NCBI RefSeq assembly: GCF_001548395.1 | Contig: NZ_AP017367.1 | Location: 1,091,001 to 1,155,000 of the forward strand | Length of the DNA: 64,000 nucleotides | DNA from: Leptolyngbya sp. O-77 | GTDB lineage: Bacteria; Cyanobacteriota; Cyanobacteriia; Elainellales; Elainellaceae | Direction of reading: 5' to 3' | Part shown: positions 47,211-56,270 of the stretch, one piece after another | Layout of the letters: the number at the start of each line of letters is the position of its first letter | Numbering within the stretch: the first letter of the stretch is position 1 | Translations under genes and position numbers: made by a program | Notes under the pieces: model-generated | The model's input: only the letters and a program-made list of their open reading frames with translations | What the model was told of the DNA's origin: nothing | The model's database searches: none

Positions 47211-48086
47211 TTAACCATCCGTAACCGGGTTCTGGAAGATGACCGCAAGGGCGATCGCCGTTCCCAGCATCAGCAGCAGTCCCAGCGCCCCGGCCAGCGG
47301 TTTGCCATCCAACCCCGTGATCCAGGCAGGAACTCGTCCGGTCGGTTCTAGAGCGCCTAGAGTCTCTAGGCTGGCGATCGCCATGATCCAGCCTGCATGT
47401 AGCCCCCACGCCAGTCCCAGGTTTCCTCTGGCGATCCAGCAGGCTCTGCTGAGAACCAGCCCCATGACCAGCAGCCCAGGCAGTTGCGGCACGGTTGCCC
47501 GCCCGTCCCAAACCAGATGCAGCAGAGCAAACAGCAGGTTGGCGATCGCCACAGCAGTCAGCGTTTCCAGGTCAAAGCCCAGTACCCGCGGCAAAAATCC
47601 CCGAAAGACCAGTTCCTCAATTAACCCCACCACCAGCCCCAGCCCTGCCACGGCAACCAGAGATATCACTGCGCTGTGGCTCGGCGGCTGCATCTGCCAG
47701 TGGCTCCAGCCCAGCCCCACCTGCACCCCCAGCCACAGCCCAACGCCAGCAATCGCCATAAGCAGCCCTAGCCCTAGCCCTTGCCACAGGGACTCACCCA
47801 TCGTTAGCCCATAGACCTCGAAGCCGCTGCGGGCCGAAAGTCGAGGACTCAACCGCCCGGCGATCCACAGCGCTGCCGGAGCCAGCAGGTATAGTCCCAG
47901 CAGCAGCGGGATTTTTTGGGAGGGTGAAATGGGTTTGCCCGGTCGCCACCGGAGGGCGATCGCCATCGGCAGCAAAATCGGCAGCCCCAAACCTATCCAC
48001 ACTGCAAAAAAGAGCGCCGCCTCACCAAAGTTCAGCAGCGCCAACAGTTCGACATCAAATTTGAGGTCAAAAAACATGAGCAGCAC
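47211..48086 (-). CDS. CPBP-family intramembrane metalloprotease (Abi/CaaX type)
   Basis: 291 residues from GTG 48086, which overlaps the abrB stop (TAGTG). ATG 48077 is an alternative start. Seven or eight helices are visible. The catalytic motifs are GLIEELVFRGFLPRVL (EExxxR) and ANLLFALLHLVWDG (FxxxH). A third block, GNLGLAWGLHAGWIMA (HxxxN-like region), is also present. The family includes Rce1-like proteases and bacteriocin immunity proteins. Cyanobacterial members are many and mostly uncharacterised. It is coupled to the AbrB-type regulator upstream. Confidence 0.88.
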   Translation of the reverse strand: MLLMFFDLKFDVELLALLNFGEAALFFAVWIGLGLPILLPMAIALRWRPGKPISPSQKIPLLLGLYLLAPAALWIAGRLSPRLSARSGFEVYGLTMGESLWQGLGLGLLMAIAGVGLWLGVQVGLGWSHWQMQPPSHSAVISLVAVAGLGLVVGLIEELVFRGFLPRVLGFDLETLTAVAIANLLFALLHLVWDGRATVPQLPGLLVMGLVLSRACWIARGNLGLAWGLHAGWIMAIASLETLGALEPTGRVPAWITGLDGKPLAGALGLLLMLGTAIALAVIFQNPVTDG

Positions 48087-48484
48087 TATTCTTCATCCGA
48101 GTCTTCGCCGTCCTTGTCGCGGTCAATTTGAATGAGATGAATGTGCTTATAACCCAGCTTGATTTCAAACTCATCGCCAGGTTTTAGGCCCATTTTGTCA
48201 GTGTAGGTGGCACCGATTACGATCTGTCCATTTTTGTGGACACTGACGCGATAGGTCGGCTCTCGCCCGCGCCCGTCTCGATCTGATCCGGTTTCTAGAG
48301 AAATTCCTCGGGCTGCCAGCAAAGCCTCATAAAAAGCCGCCATGTTGACGCGAGGCTGCTGATTTTTGCCGACGGTCTGATAGCCGCACTGAATAGCTTT
48401 ATCTCGCGCCTTGAGATGCGAAACTTCCTTTAGCTTCTGAAGCAGTGCCTTTCCGGTCAATGGAGATGTCGCGATTTCTGTCAT
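48086..48484 (-). CDS. Cyanobacterial AbrB-like transcriptional regulator
   Basis: 132 residues from ATG 48484 (MTEIATSPLTGKALLQKLKEV), the usual cyAbrB start. The frame runs upstream to 48658 without family similarity. The N-terminal HSHLKARDKAIQCGYQT-like region (VSHLKARDKAIQCGYQT) is the cyAbrB-specific domain. The C-terminal AbrB fold covers about 85-132 (YRVSVHKNGQIVIGATYTDKMGLKPGDEFEIKL). CyAbrB proteins bind many promoters, including nitrogen and carbon genes, and are near-universal in cyanobacteria. An acidic tail (DKDGEDSDEE) ends the protein. It is coupled to the CPBP protease gene. Confidence 0.92.
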   Translation of the reverse strand: MTEIATSPLTGKALLQKLKEVSHLKARDKAIQCGYQTVGKNQQPRVNMAAFYEALLAARGISLETGSDRDGRGREPTYRVSVHKNGQIVIGATYTDKMGLKPGDEFEIKLGYKHIHLIQIDRDKDGEDSDEE

Positions 48485-49534
48485 TGCGTTTAGAGCATCC
48501 TCTATTCCAAGACGACTATGTTCAAAAACGACTCGAACACGAGATGGACTTAAACCTGCCGTGGGCGATCGCCCTTGAGAAATTTTGTGGAGATGTTTGG
48601 TGCGGAGCAGCGCTGTTCTGAAATTTTGAACCCAGACTACCGTACCCCAATGAACCAAAACGCTCTAAAAAAGACCTAGCGGTAGAGAGGTTTTCAAGCA
48701 GAGATTGAGAGGAACTCTATATCAGGTCTGAAAGCTCTCAATACTGCTGTAGCTAAAGCTAAACGCACCTTGCTTGACGACTATTTTCCACAAGCTTGAC
48801 CACCAAAGCGTTGAAAATACGAGCTTTTGCCTGTGTCATCCAGAATTCGAAAGATTTAGCTTGATAGAAATAGAGCAGTCCCGTTGAATGCTGGCCTGGA
48901 CTTAATCTATCCCGATCTCTATCCTGAGCTGCCCCCTCTAGGCTGACCTATTGGCTAACCTCATTGGGCTATCTAGAGCAAAAATCTTCTTAGGATTACC
49001 TGCTCAGAGTCACCGATTCAGGATTACGACACTCAACTTAGCCTCCCAACGCTTGCAAGCGCAGCCAAACCTGGAAAATGCCAAAACAAAAGTGAGAGTA
49101 GCTTGAACTACATACCCTAAATTATAGCCTTAAGCTTTACCCAGTTTAAAGCGTTAATCAAAGGTCAAGGTTTTATAAAAAACTGAGACCGCTTTGCAAG
49201 CTTGAAACCAGATTGACATAGTAGAACTCTCAATTTTTCAATTTACTAGAATTTTGGATTGCGGTAAAGTGCAACTTGCCTTATGAACTAAATCTTGGGA
49301 TCTCCCATTGCTCAATCAATGCAAAACAATGCGGTATTTACCTGTGAATGCCGTTGAATCCCTAGAAATTAAGAAAGACTACGAAGGTTTCACGACTATC
49401 AAAGACTGCTGGCATTGACGAGATAACCTATTTGAAGGATTGACAAACGATGGAGGGCTGAGAAAATACCAAGTAAACATGAACTAGATCCAGAAAAGTA
49501 TCCGGGCGATCGCCCAGGGTAAGTCGCAATTTTT

Positions 49535-49640
49535 CTACGGCATTTTCTTGCGAGGCGAGGTATGCGCTACTCCAAAAAGACGTGAGTTTCGCAACCACCT
49601 GCACACTTCACTAGCTTCAAAAACGCCTCAAAAACGCTGT
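49535..49640. repeat. MITE-like inverted-repeat element, copy C
   Basis: 106 bp starting CTACGGCATTTTCTTGCG and ending CAAAAACGCTGT. The right end carries a small duplication of TCAAAAACGC. It shares CACTAGCTTCAAAAACGC with copy B. Confidence 0.78.
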
Positions 49641-50046
49641 CCAAGAATTAGCCGTCTTGCATAGCAGCAAAGTTGTGCTTCAACGTAGGGACTGGACCTG
49701 CCTTCAGACTGAATCAACCTAGCAGCGGATCGCTTTCAGAATTGGTATCCTTGAGTGCTGAAAGAAGGGGAAATTGGGCGATCGCCCGCAGTTTCTGCCT
49801 GAATTCTTGACCTGCATTCTCGATTAACTCGATTGGGAATATATCGTTGACCCCGCCCGCCGTAGGAGGCTGAACTGGATGCGTTCCCAGAGCAGGGGTT
49901 GGGGTCAGCGCTGGATGAACTTAAGATAAGCATGGGATGAGCATGGAGTTCAGCATTCAGCGCAGCCAAGATTTCCCGTTTCAGACTAGGATAGTGGCAG
50001 AACAATCTAGAACAATCCCCCGCTTGTTTTAAGCGAAGCAACCGGT

Positions 50047-50102
50047 AGACGAAATCAAACCGACAAAGTCAAATAGACGAAATCAAGCAGACGAAATCCA
50101 TC
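50047..50102. repeat. Four degenerate 14-bp tandem units
   Basis: Units of the type AGACGAAATCAAAC begin at 50047, 50061, 50075 and 50089, about 130 bp before sdhB. Confidence 0.85.
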
Positions 50103-50230
50103 TGTTTGTTTCTTCTAGACCCCCTTGTCAAAATTGGGCAGCCAGTCGCTCGCAGCTTCCGTTTCACAATGCCCGTTTAGTCTGGCAACGGGCTGGCGAC
50201 CATTCCCCGCTTACTCGCAACCCACAGCCC

Positions 50231-51334
50231 ATGCGCGTTCAATTCAAGATTCTTCGGCAACATGAAAAATTGGCTCCCTACACGGCCACCTACGAGCTAG
50301 AGGTAGACCCCGGCAATACGATCCTGGACTGCCTGAACCGCATTAAGTGGGAGCAGGACGGGGGGCTTGCCTTCCGCAAAAACTGTCGAAATACGATCTG
50401 TGGCAGTTGCTCAATGCGGATTAATGGACGCTCGGCGCTGGCCTGTAAAGAAAGCGTCGGCAGCGAGATGGCGCGGCTGCAAGCGATTGCCGCAATGGGC
50501 GATCGCCCCGCTGAGCAAAATGGTCATAGCGGCAAGGCGATTTCTGTGGCGGCATCCGCAGAGGCAGGGGCAGATGCCGCATTACACGAAGTCCCCACTT
50601 TCTTCATCGCGCCGATGGGCAATATGCCGGTGATTAAGGATCTCGTCGTGGACATGCAGAGCTTTTGGGACGGGCTGGAGGCAGTCGATCCCTATGTCAG
50701 CACGGCGGGACGACAGGTGCCCGAACGCGAGTTTTTGCAAACCCCAGAGGAGCGCGATCGCCTGAATCAAACAGGAAACTGTATTCTCTGCGGCGCGTGC
50801 TATTCCGAATGCAATGCCCGTGAGGTCAACCCAGACTTTGTAGGGCCCCACGCCCTAGCCAAGGCCTATCGCATGGTGGCCGACTCTCGCGATGCCCAAA
50901 CCGAAGCCCGGCTAGAGGACTACAACCAGCCCGAATCTGGCGTGTGGGCCTGCACCCGCTGCTATTACTGCAATTCCGTCTGCCCGATGGAGGTTGCGCC
51001 GCTGGATCAGATCAGCAAGATTAAGCAGGAAATTCTCGACCGCAAGGATGCTAGCACCAGCCGATCGGTGCGCCATCGCAAGGTGCTTGTGGAGTTGGTG
51101 AAACAGGGCGGCTGGATCGATGAACGGCGCTTTGGACTGGCGGTAGTCGGCAATTCGTTCCGCGATTTGCAAGGGCTGGTCAGCCTTGGCCCGCTGGGTC
51201 TGCGGATGCTGGTGCGGGGCAAATTGCCGCTGCGGTTCGAGCCGTCGGAGGGTACGGGCGAAGTGCGATCGCTCATCGAAGCAGTTCAGGCCGTCGAGTC
51301 TGCCTCTACACCCAGTCGCCCGCCTCAACTCTGA
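50231..51334 (+). CDS. sdhB: Succinate dehydrogenase/fumarate reductase iron-sulfur subunit (SdhB)
   Basis: 367 residues, longer than the typical 240-330. SdhB passes electrons from SdhA flavin to quinone. In cyanobacteria this occurs in the thylakoid membrane. The [2Fe-2S] ligands are Cys52, 57, 60 (CRNTICGSC) and Cys72. The C-terminal ferredoxin domain has CILCGACYSEC and CTRCYYCNSVCPM for the [4Fe-4S] and [3Fe-4S] clusters. Between the two domains (about 85-120) is an insertion, AIAAMGDRPAEQNGHSGKAI and an Ala-rich stretch, containing a HIP1 site. The C-terminal 60 residues are also extended. sdhA and sdhC are not adjacent, as is usual in cyanobacteria. Confidence 0.95.
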   Translation: MRVQFKILRQHEKLAPYTATYELEVDPGNTILDCLNRIKWEQDGGLAFRKNCRNTICGSCSMRINGRSALACKESVGSEMARLQAIAAMGDRPAEQNGHSGKAISVAASAEAGADAALHEVPTFFIAPMGNMPVIKDLVVDMQSFWDGLEAVDPYVSTAGRQVPEREFLQTPEERDRLNQTGNCILCGACYSECNAREVNPDFVGPHALAKAYRMVADSRDAQTEARLEDYNQPESGVWACTRCYYCNSVCPMEVAPLDQISKIKQEILDRKDASTSRSVRHRKVLVELVKQGGWIDERRFGLAVVGNSFRDLQGLVSLGPLGLRMLVRGKLPLRFEPSEGTGEVRSLIEAVQAVESASTPSRPPQL

Positions 51335-51384
51335 GCCTGCCACTCGTTCTATTCTTGAACCATTTCTCTTGTTTTGAATTCGCT

Positions 51385-51573
51385 ATGACAACTGAAACCC
51401 CCAAGCCCAATCCACCCGCACTCGACCCAGTACCACAGCCAGAGCCAGCGTTTGGCTGGACGCGCTATGCCGAGCAAATCAACGGCCGCTTTGCCATGAT
51501 TGGCTTTGTGGCGCTGCTGCTGCTGGAGCTATTTACCCGGCAAGACTTTTTTACGTGGATTGGGCTGCGCTGA
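51385..51573 (+). CDS. hli: High-light-inducible protein (Hli/Scp)
   Basis: 62 residues from ATG 51385. It has a single helix with the chlorophyll-binding signature EQINGRFAMIGFVALLLLE (ExxNGRxAMxGF), preceded by a Pro-rich tail (PKPNPPALDPVPQPEPAFG). Hli proteins bind chlorophyll and carotenoid and protect photosystem II assembly under light stress. The gene is 50 bp downstream of sdhB and 16 bp from the convergent protease gene. Confidence 0.94.
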   Translation: MTTETPKPNPPALDPVPQPEPAFGWTRYAEQINGRFAMIGFVALLLLELFTRQDFFTWIGLR

Positions 51574-51589
51574 TCCCTAGGGCGAATCC

Positions 51590-53038
51590 TTAGCGAACCG
51601 TCAGCACGTAGCGTCCGCGCCCGTTGCGATCGTAAGCATTGGCAATGATGCGATAGGTGCCCGTGCGCGGCAGCGTTACCGTCAGCCGAGAGTTTGTGCT
51701 GGTTGGAGATTCGTCATCGTTTTGCCCGACGACTCGGCCGTTGGCATCTAGCAGGATCAGGTACGTGTCAAACTCAATGCTCTCCATCGTGATGGTCACG
51801 GTTTGTCCGGCTCGTCCATCCAGTGCATATTCCTGATACAGGCTATTGTCTTCTGCCCAAACCAGCGAGTTGGGGCCCAGGGAACCCTCAACCTGAAGCA
51901 GGACACGGGTATTGGGACTGGGGGGCGTGGTGGCGGTGCCTGAGCCAGCGCCGGTGATCGCACTGAGGCGATAGCGACCCGTTTCCCCGGCTTCAAAGGT
52001 GTTCGCCAGGATGGTGTATAGCCCCGTTTCCGGCAGGACAGCGGTTAACCGAGCGTTGCGATCGCCCGCGCTGTCATTATCTTGAGCTAGGTCGCTGCCA
52101 TCAGGGCGCAGCAAAATCAAATACGGATTCACCTCGCGGCTCGTCATTTCAATCGTCACTTCCTGCCCCGCCTGTCCTTGAAACGTGTAGGCGTTGAAGA
52201 AGCTGCCGTCGGAAGACAACACACCGCTGCTCGATGACAAGACCCCCTGAACCGGAGCGCCATTCAGCGTAATCCGTCGGGCGTTTGGTCCGCCGCCCAG
52301 TTGGGGAGCCTGCTGCGCGGTGCGGGGGGCCCGACCTTCCCGCACGGCCACCAAAAACGGCTGCACCCGATCCATCGAGATTGCGAATCCGATGCCCGTA
52401 TTGCCCGATGTGCCTCGTGGCGAAAAAATTGCCGAGTTGACTCCAATCATTTGCCCTTGGCTGTTGAGCAAGGGCCCACCAGAGTTGCCAGGATTAATCG
52501 CGGCATCCGTCTGAATTAGTCCCCGATTTGTATCCAAACGGCTGACGATGCCCGTTGTAAAGGTGCCCTGAAACTGCCCAAAAGGGGTGCCAATCGCAAA
52601 GGCCCGCTGCCCGACTTCTACAGAACCGGGGTTGGCTAGGGGAACCGTCGGCAGATTTTGCGCCCGCACGCGCACTGCCGCCAAATCCAGCCCGCCCTCT
52701 GCAAAGGCAATCACTTCTCCATCGAGCCGCCGCCCGTCTGCCAAAATCACGCGCACCTGCCGAGCATTGCTGACCACATGGGCATTCGTGAGAATCAACC
52801 CGTCTGGGCTAATGATGCTGCCGCTGCCCGTGCTAGTCTGCGTCTGGATGGAGACGACCGCAGGGCTAGCCTGTCGATAGACCCGGACGTTGACTTCTTC
52901 GATGTCTTGCGCCTGGGCTACCCCGCGAGCGCCCAATCTAGTGGGAGCGGGAACGATTACATCAGCCAGCAAGACGCTACCCAAGGTGCCGAAGGCGAGC
53001 AGACCGGAGGTGACTTGGCGCAACAAGAAATAGCTCAT
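51590..53038 (-). CDS. Trypsin-like (HtrA-type) serine protease with two PPC domains
   Basis: 482 residues. A signal peptide (SGLLAFGTLGSVLLADVIV) precedes the protease domain. The triad is His in LILTNAHVV, Asp in GGLDLAAVRV and Ser in AAINPGNSGGPLL. PDZ domains typical of DegP/HhoA are missing. In their place are two bacterial pre-peptidase C-terminal (PPC) beta-sandwiches (about 265-360 and 385-482), each with DPYLILL-like and LPxTGxYxI(L/I)ANxF/Y motifs. PPC domains are common on secreted proteases and may bind matrix or be cleaved. It is likely periplasmic or extracellular. Confidence 0.93.
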   Translation of the reverse strand: MSYFLLRQVTSGLLAFGTLGSVLLADVIVPAPTRLGARGVAQAQDIEEVNVRVYRQASPAVVSIQTQTSTGSGSIISPDGLILTNAHVVSNARQVRVILADGRRLDGEVIAFAEGGLDLAAVRVRAQNLPTVPLANPGSVEVGQRAFAIGTPFGQFQGTFTTGIVSRLDTNRGLIQTDAAINPGNSGGPLLNSQGQMIGVNSAIFSPRGTSGNTGIGFAISMDRVQPFLVAVREGRAPRTAQQAPQLGGGPNARRITLNGAPVQGVLSSSSGVLSSDGSFFNAYTFQGQAGQEVTIEMTSREVNPYLILLRPDGSDLAQDNDSAGDRNARLTAVLPETGLYTILANTFEAGETGRYRLSAITGAGSGTATTPPSPNTRVLLQVEGSLGPNSLVWAEDNSLYQEYALDGRAGQTVTITMESIEFDTYLILLDANGRVVGQNDDESPTSTNSRLTVTLPRTGTYRIIANAYDRNGRGRYVLTVR

Positions 53039-53411
53039 GGTGAGGAGAGGAAATGCAGTGCAAAAGCAGACAGTGTTTTAAGCCGTTTCAAGCAGTGGTG
53101 AAGACCATTCGGCGTGAAGACCGATGGCAGGAACCATCCCGGCTATCAGCGCGGTGCGTCAATGACGCTGCGTGAGGGGACAAATCTGAACAGGGGTCTG
53201 GCGACTCAAGATCTGGTGACTTAGAATTTGGCAACTCAGAATTTGGCGATCGCCCTTGCCAGGGTTCTACTGGCTATGGTTCCCATTTTGACAACAACCC
53301 GCGAACTCGTCATCTGGAAACGGCAAAAGCATACGAAGATGTCTGGGATTAGGGAAGCAGATTTGTCCCCGCGGACTGGGGGCGATCGCCCTTGCGAGGT
53401 GCTTCATTGTC
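53039..53411. other. 373-bp intergenic region with tandem units
   Basis: No gene is visible. It lies upstream of the protease gene and downstream of the first TolB-like gene on the minus strand. It contains three 15-bp tandem units (53200-53244) and HIP1 sites at about 53247 and 53382. No hairpin with a T-run was seen. Confidence 0.5.
53200..53244. repeat. Three degenerate 15-bp tandem units
   Basis: GGCGACTCAAGATCT, GGTGACTTAGAATTT and GGCAACTCAGAATTT follow one another exactly. Confidence 0.85.
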
Positions 53412-54302
53412 TCATTCTTCATTGGCTCCAGACAGTTGTCCGGTTAACTCAACGGCTTCAGGAAACGTTACAGGCGCGTCGATTTGAGAGCGTGGAGATT
53501 GAGAGTTTGGAGGGGGCGGGGGCAGCGGGGCGATCGCCGGACTGGGCGCAGCCTCGTCAGACGCTTGCGGCGGGGCATTAGACGCTTGCGGCTCTGCGGC
53601 TGATGGGGCGAAATTTGGCAGGGCCGAGTCAACCGCTGGGGCATCTGTGGGTGGCGGCTCGAGGGGCAGCGGAAAAGCGGGCGATGCCTCACGCTCCGGG
53701 TTTGCTTTAGTAAGCTTCTCACCTGGCGATTTTTCACCTAGCGATTTTCCACTCGGCGATTTCTCATCCGGTGAGGCTGTATCCAGAGGAGTTGCAGATA
53801 AATCGAGGGGCTTGCCAGCGCGATCGCACAGCACAATGTCCCAATGGCCGCTGGCGTTGGATTCGTAGGCGATGCGCTGCCCATCGGCGCTGATGCTGGG
53901 GTTGCGGACGCTAGCATTGAGTCCATCTGTCAGATTGCGGCGATATTGAATCTGGCGATCGTAGAGATAAATATCTTGTCGCCCCTGGCGACTGGCCGCA
54001 AACACGATGAACCGTCCATTGGCCGAAACGCTGGGATGTTCTGCGGCCATGTCGATGGCGTTGAGGCCGGGCAAATCCACCAAGCGACGATGCGGCAGGT
54101 CGTAGAGATAGACATCCTGGCTGCCGTTTCGGTCGGAAACGAAGACGAGATAATCTCCCGATAGCTGCGGCTCTTGCTGGGCAAAGGGACTGTTGAGGGT
54201 CTGCCCGCTGGCATCGGACGGTAGGTTCAGCAGGTGGGGGTAGGTGCAGCCGCCCAGCAGCAACAGGAGGGCGATCGCCAGCACCCATCGGAGATATCTC
54301 AC
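53412..54302 (-). CDS. TolB-like beta-propeller lipoprotein with Pro-rich tail
   Basis: 296 residues. The signal ends in a lipobox (LLLLLGGCTYP). Three WD40-like PD40/TolB blades follow (PQLSGDYLVFVSDRNGSQDVYLYDL; HPSVSANGRFIVFAASRQGRQDIYLYD; NPSISADGQRIAYESNASGHWDIVLCD), each shown here across the blade. The last 130 residues are Pro/Ser/Ala-rich with repeats of SPGEKSPSGKSLGEK type and are probably disordered. Three blades alone cannot close a propeller, so it may pair with another subunit. The next gene upstream encodes a very similar three-blade protein. Function unknown. Confidence 0.75.
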   Translation of the reverse strand: MRYLRWVLAIALLLLLGGCTYPHLLNLPSDASGQTLNSPFAQQEPQLSGDYLVFVSDRNGSQDVYLYDLPHRRLVDLPGLNAIDMAAEHPSVSANGRFIVFAASRQGRQDIYLYDRQIQYRRNLTDGLNASVRNPSISADGQRIAYESNASGHWDIVLCDRAGKPLDLSATPLDTASPDEKSPSGKSLGEKSPGEKLTKANPEREASPAFPLPLEPPPTDAPAVDSALPNFAPSAAEPQASNAPPQASDEAAPSPAIAPLPPPPPNSQSPRSQIDAPVTFPEAVELTGQLSGANEE

Positions 54303-54433
54303 AACATCAACCCGGGCGTATCGAACATTGATCGCTGCAATGGGCCTTGCCCTGCTGCGTCTAGTTCCATTGTTCCAGTTCTAGCGCACATCGGAGCGAA
54401 TTCAGCCAGGGGCAAGGAGTCAGCATAGCACGG

Positions 54434-55009
54434 TCAGCCGTCCAGCAAGTCTGGCTCGATGCCGGGGCCCCGATCTAACACCTGGATCATCCATTTGCCG
54501 TCGCGGCCTAGCTCAAAAGCGACGTAGCGCCCGTCGGGGCTGATGCTGGGGTTTCGCACCCAGCCGCGATAGCCAGAGGTTAGCACCTGAGCTTGCTTGG
54601 TGATGCGATCGTAGAGTTCGACCTCTGGGCGACCACTGCCGCTGGCAACGTAGACAATATAGCGGGCGGTGTTGCTGAGGCTGGGATGTTCGGCGACAGC
54701 ATCCCATCGATTCAGCCGGGGCAAATCGACAAACTGCTGCCGCTTCAGGTCATAGAGCAAAATGCCGCGATTGCCCTTGCGGTTCGAGACAAATGCCACA
54801 TACTGCCCATTGCCGCTGAGGGCGGGCTGTTCGTCGGTATAGCGGCTATTGAGCGGTACGGGTGGCTCAGAGCGCTCTGGCTGAATGGCGATCGCCCGAC
54901 TGCAAGCGGTGTTCAGACCCAGCAGGAGTAGCGCTAGAACCGGAAGCACGGAGCGAACAGCAGCACGGAGGGCGATCGCCTGATGGAAGCGCCGCAATCG
55001 GGCCATCAT
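54434..55009 (-). CDS. TolB-like beta-propeller lipoprotein, shorter paralogue
   Basis: 191 residues from ATG 55009 (MMARLRRFHQAIAL). The frame is open to 55249, but that part overlaps the ycf66 coding region and lacks a coding look. The lipobox is LLLLGLNTACSRA. The mature part has the same three blades as its neighbour (QPALSGNGQYVAFVSNRKGNRGILLYDL; HPSLSNTARYIVYVASGSGRPEVELYD; NPSISPDGRYVAFELGRDGKWMIQVLD) without the long tail. Shared wording such as VDLPRLNRWDAVAEHPS against VDLPGLNAIDMAAEHPS shows a tandem duplication. Together they could make a six-bladed TolB-like propeller. Confidence 0.72.
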   Translation of the reverse strand: MMARLRRFHQAIALRAAVRSVLPVLALLLLGLNTACSRAIAIQPERSEPPVPLNSRYTDEQPALSGNGQYVAFVSNRKGNRGILLYDLKRQQFVDLPRLNRWDAVAEHPSLSNTARYIVYVASGSGRPEVELYDRITKQAQVLTSGYRGWVRNPSISPDGRYVAFELGRDGKWMIQVLDRGPGIEPDLLDG

Positions 55010-55133
55010 TTGACAAAACTTCCAGCCCAGCGATCGCCTAAGGGGTGTGAACCCTGCCCAGTTAAAATACAGGGACTTCCAGAACTTGCGCCAGCCCCAA
55101 TGCCAATCCCAGTGCCAGGTCCCAGTCCAGACC

Positions 55134-56084
55134 CTAATCAAAGTTAGAAGAGTTGTCCGCCTCGTCATCGGAATAATCCACCGGCTGATAATCGACATAA
55201 TCAGCCGAGGGGCGTGCAGGCTCATCATCGTCCCAGCGAGCATTGACATCCTCTACTGAGCGAGGACGGCGGGGGCGGGAACCAGAGTCTCGACTGCTCG
55301 ACCGGGAACTGCTGCGGCTCGAAGCATAGTCACTGCCGTAGTCACTGGCAGAATAGCCGGAAGCGTAGTCAGAAGAATAATCGCTGCTGTAATCGGTAGA
55401 CGGCTCTTCCCAAGAGCGATCGCGCCCATAGGATGAAGCGCTATAGTCGTCATCCCAAGCGTCGCGCTCTGGGCGGACGGGTGGGCGAGTCTCTCCAGAA
55501 CTGCGGCGACGACGGCTAGAAGAACCAGAGCGATCGGCACTGCCGCGAATGGCGGGGCGACGGCTGCTGCTGCCGTAATCTTCCGTTGGCTCAGTGCGAT
55601 AGTCGCGGCTGGCTCGGATGCGTCGGCTAGCCGGACGCTCATCTACTGCGCCCAATTCGTCTAGCTCAGCGCGATAGACGCGGCTAACCGGACGTTCATC
55701 ATCTACGATTTGCCCACCCCCGCCAAAGCGCTTGGCTTGCTCGGTCGTCGCCCCCCGCAGGCGCAGCGTTTCCAGCGCAAAGGCCGTCGCTGCACCAGCC
55801 ATCAGATAAAAGCCAAAGGTCAGAATCGGGTCGAGTCGCCACCCCTGGAACATCAGGATCGTTCCACACAAGAGCGACACAGCGGACAGCGCGATGTCCT
55901 GATCGCGGGCAACCTGCGGGCGAAAGTTTCGCAAGAAGTAGAGCCCAGCGCCACCGACTGCCAGAGCAATTCCCAGAAAGGCAGCCGGATTGCCGCCAAA
56001 CACCACCTGTGCCAGAACGGGTTGGGGCTGTATCCAGGCGGCACTGACCATTCCCATCGCAGCGTGTCCGAAATCCACCAACAT
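55134..56084 (-). CDS. ycf66: Ycf66 family thylakoid protein with long charged tail
   Basis: 316 residues, with GGGAGA upstream of ATG 56084. The first 105 residues are the Ycf66 domain (GNPAAFLGIALAVGGAGLYFLRNF, then two further helices ISLLCGT-like SAVSLLCGTILMFQGW and ILTFGFYLMAGAATAFALETL). After FALETLRLRG the protein continues as about 200 residues rich in Arg, Ser, Asp and Tyr (YSSDYSSDYASGYSASDYGS). It is unusually repetitive and probably disordered. Ycf66 is conserved from cyanobacteria to plastids, with no firm function. psbX lies directly upstream, as in many cyanobacteria. Confidence 0.9.
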   Translation of the reverse strand: MLVDFGHAAMGMVSAAWIQPQPVLAQVVFGGNPAAFLGIALAVGGAGLYFLRNFRPQVARDQDIALSAVSLLCGTILMFQGWRLDPILTFGFYLMAGAATAFALETLRLRGATTEQAKRFGGGGQIVDDERPVSRVYRAELDELGAVDERPASRRIRASRDYRTEPTEDYGSSSRRPAIRGSADRSGSSSRRRRSSGETRPPVRPERDAWDDDYSASSYGRDRSWEEPSTDYSSDYSSDYASGYSASDYGSDYASSRSSSRSSSRDSGSRPRRPRSVEDVNARWDDDEPARPSADYVDYQPVDYSDDEADNSSNFD

Positions 56085-56249
56085 CTATAGTTTCTCCCTT
56101 AATCTGCCCTAACCCTAGCGACTCTCATCCTAACGATTTGTCAAGGAAAGCACCACCGCATCGATAAGCAGCCGTGCCCAAAGTACCTGTCTAGCTTGTC
56201 TAGCCGGTTCAGAACACTGCATTTTTATGCTAGCCCTATTAAACAAGTT

Positions 56250-56270
56250 TGGGCGAGACTTGCTCGCCCA
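56250..56270 (-). terminator. Hairpin between psbX and ycf66
   Basis: Perfect 8-bp stem TGGGCGAG/CTCGCCCA with a 5-nt loop. On the minus strand it is followed by AACTTGTTTAATA. It may attenuate read-through from psbX into ycf66. The 292-bp gap 56085-56376 shows nothing else. Confidence 0.5.

Larger units (their letters stand above)
48485..50230. other. Long non-coding region, AT-richer than its surroundings
   Basis: About 1.75 kb without a convincing gene. The part 48700-49480 is clearly AT-richer than the flanks. MITE-like copy C lies at 49535-49640 and 14-bp tandem units at 50047-50102. It must include the promoters of abrB (left, minus) and sdhB (right, plus). A minus-strand open frame at 49736-50041 lacks family features. 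No tRNA or known ncRNA was recognised. It may be a decayed mobile insertion or hold a small RNA. Confidence 0.6.

Noticed and set aside
49329..49418. Possible 29-residue peptide MRYLPVNAVESLEIKKDYEG...
   Set aside because: It starts with ATG and has a balanced composition, but no ribosome site, no recognised family and too short to support.
49736..50041. 101-codon minus-strand open frame in the abrB-sdhB gap
   Set aside because: Composition is Ser/Arg/Cys-rich without domains, no ribosome site, and part of it reads through a HIP1 site. Treated as chance.
55010..55249. Upstream extension of the shorter TolB-like gene
   Set aside because: It overlaps the end of ycf66, is Trp/Arg-rich without a signal pattern, and the lipoprotein signal fits the start at 55009.
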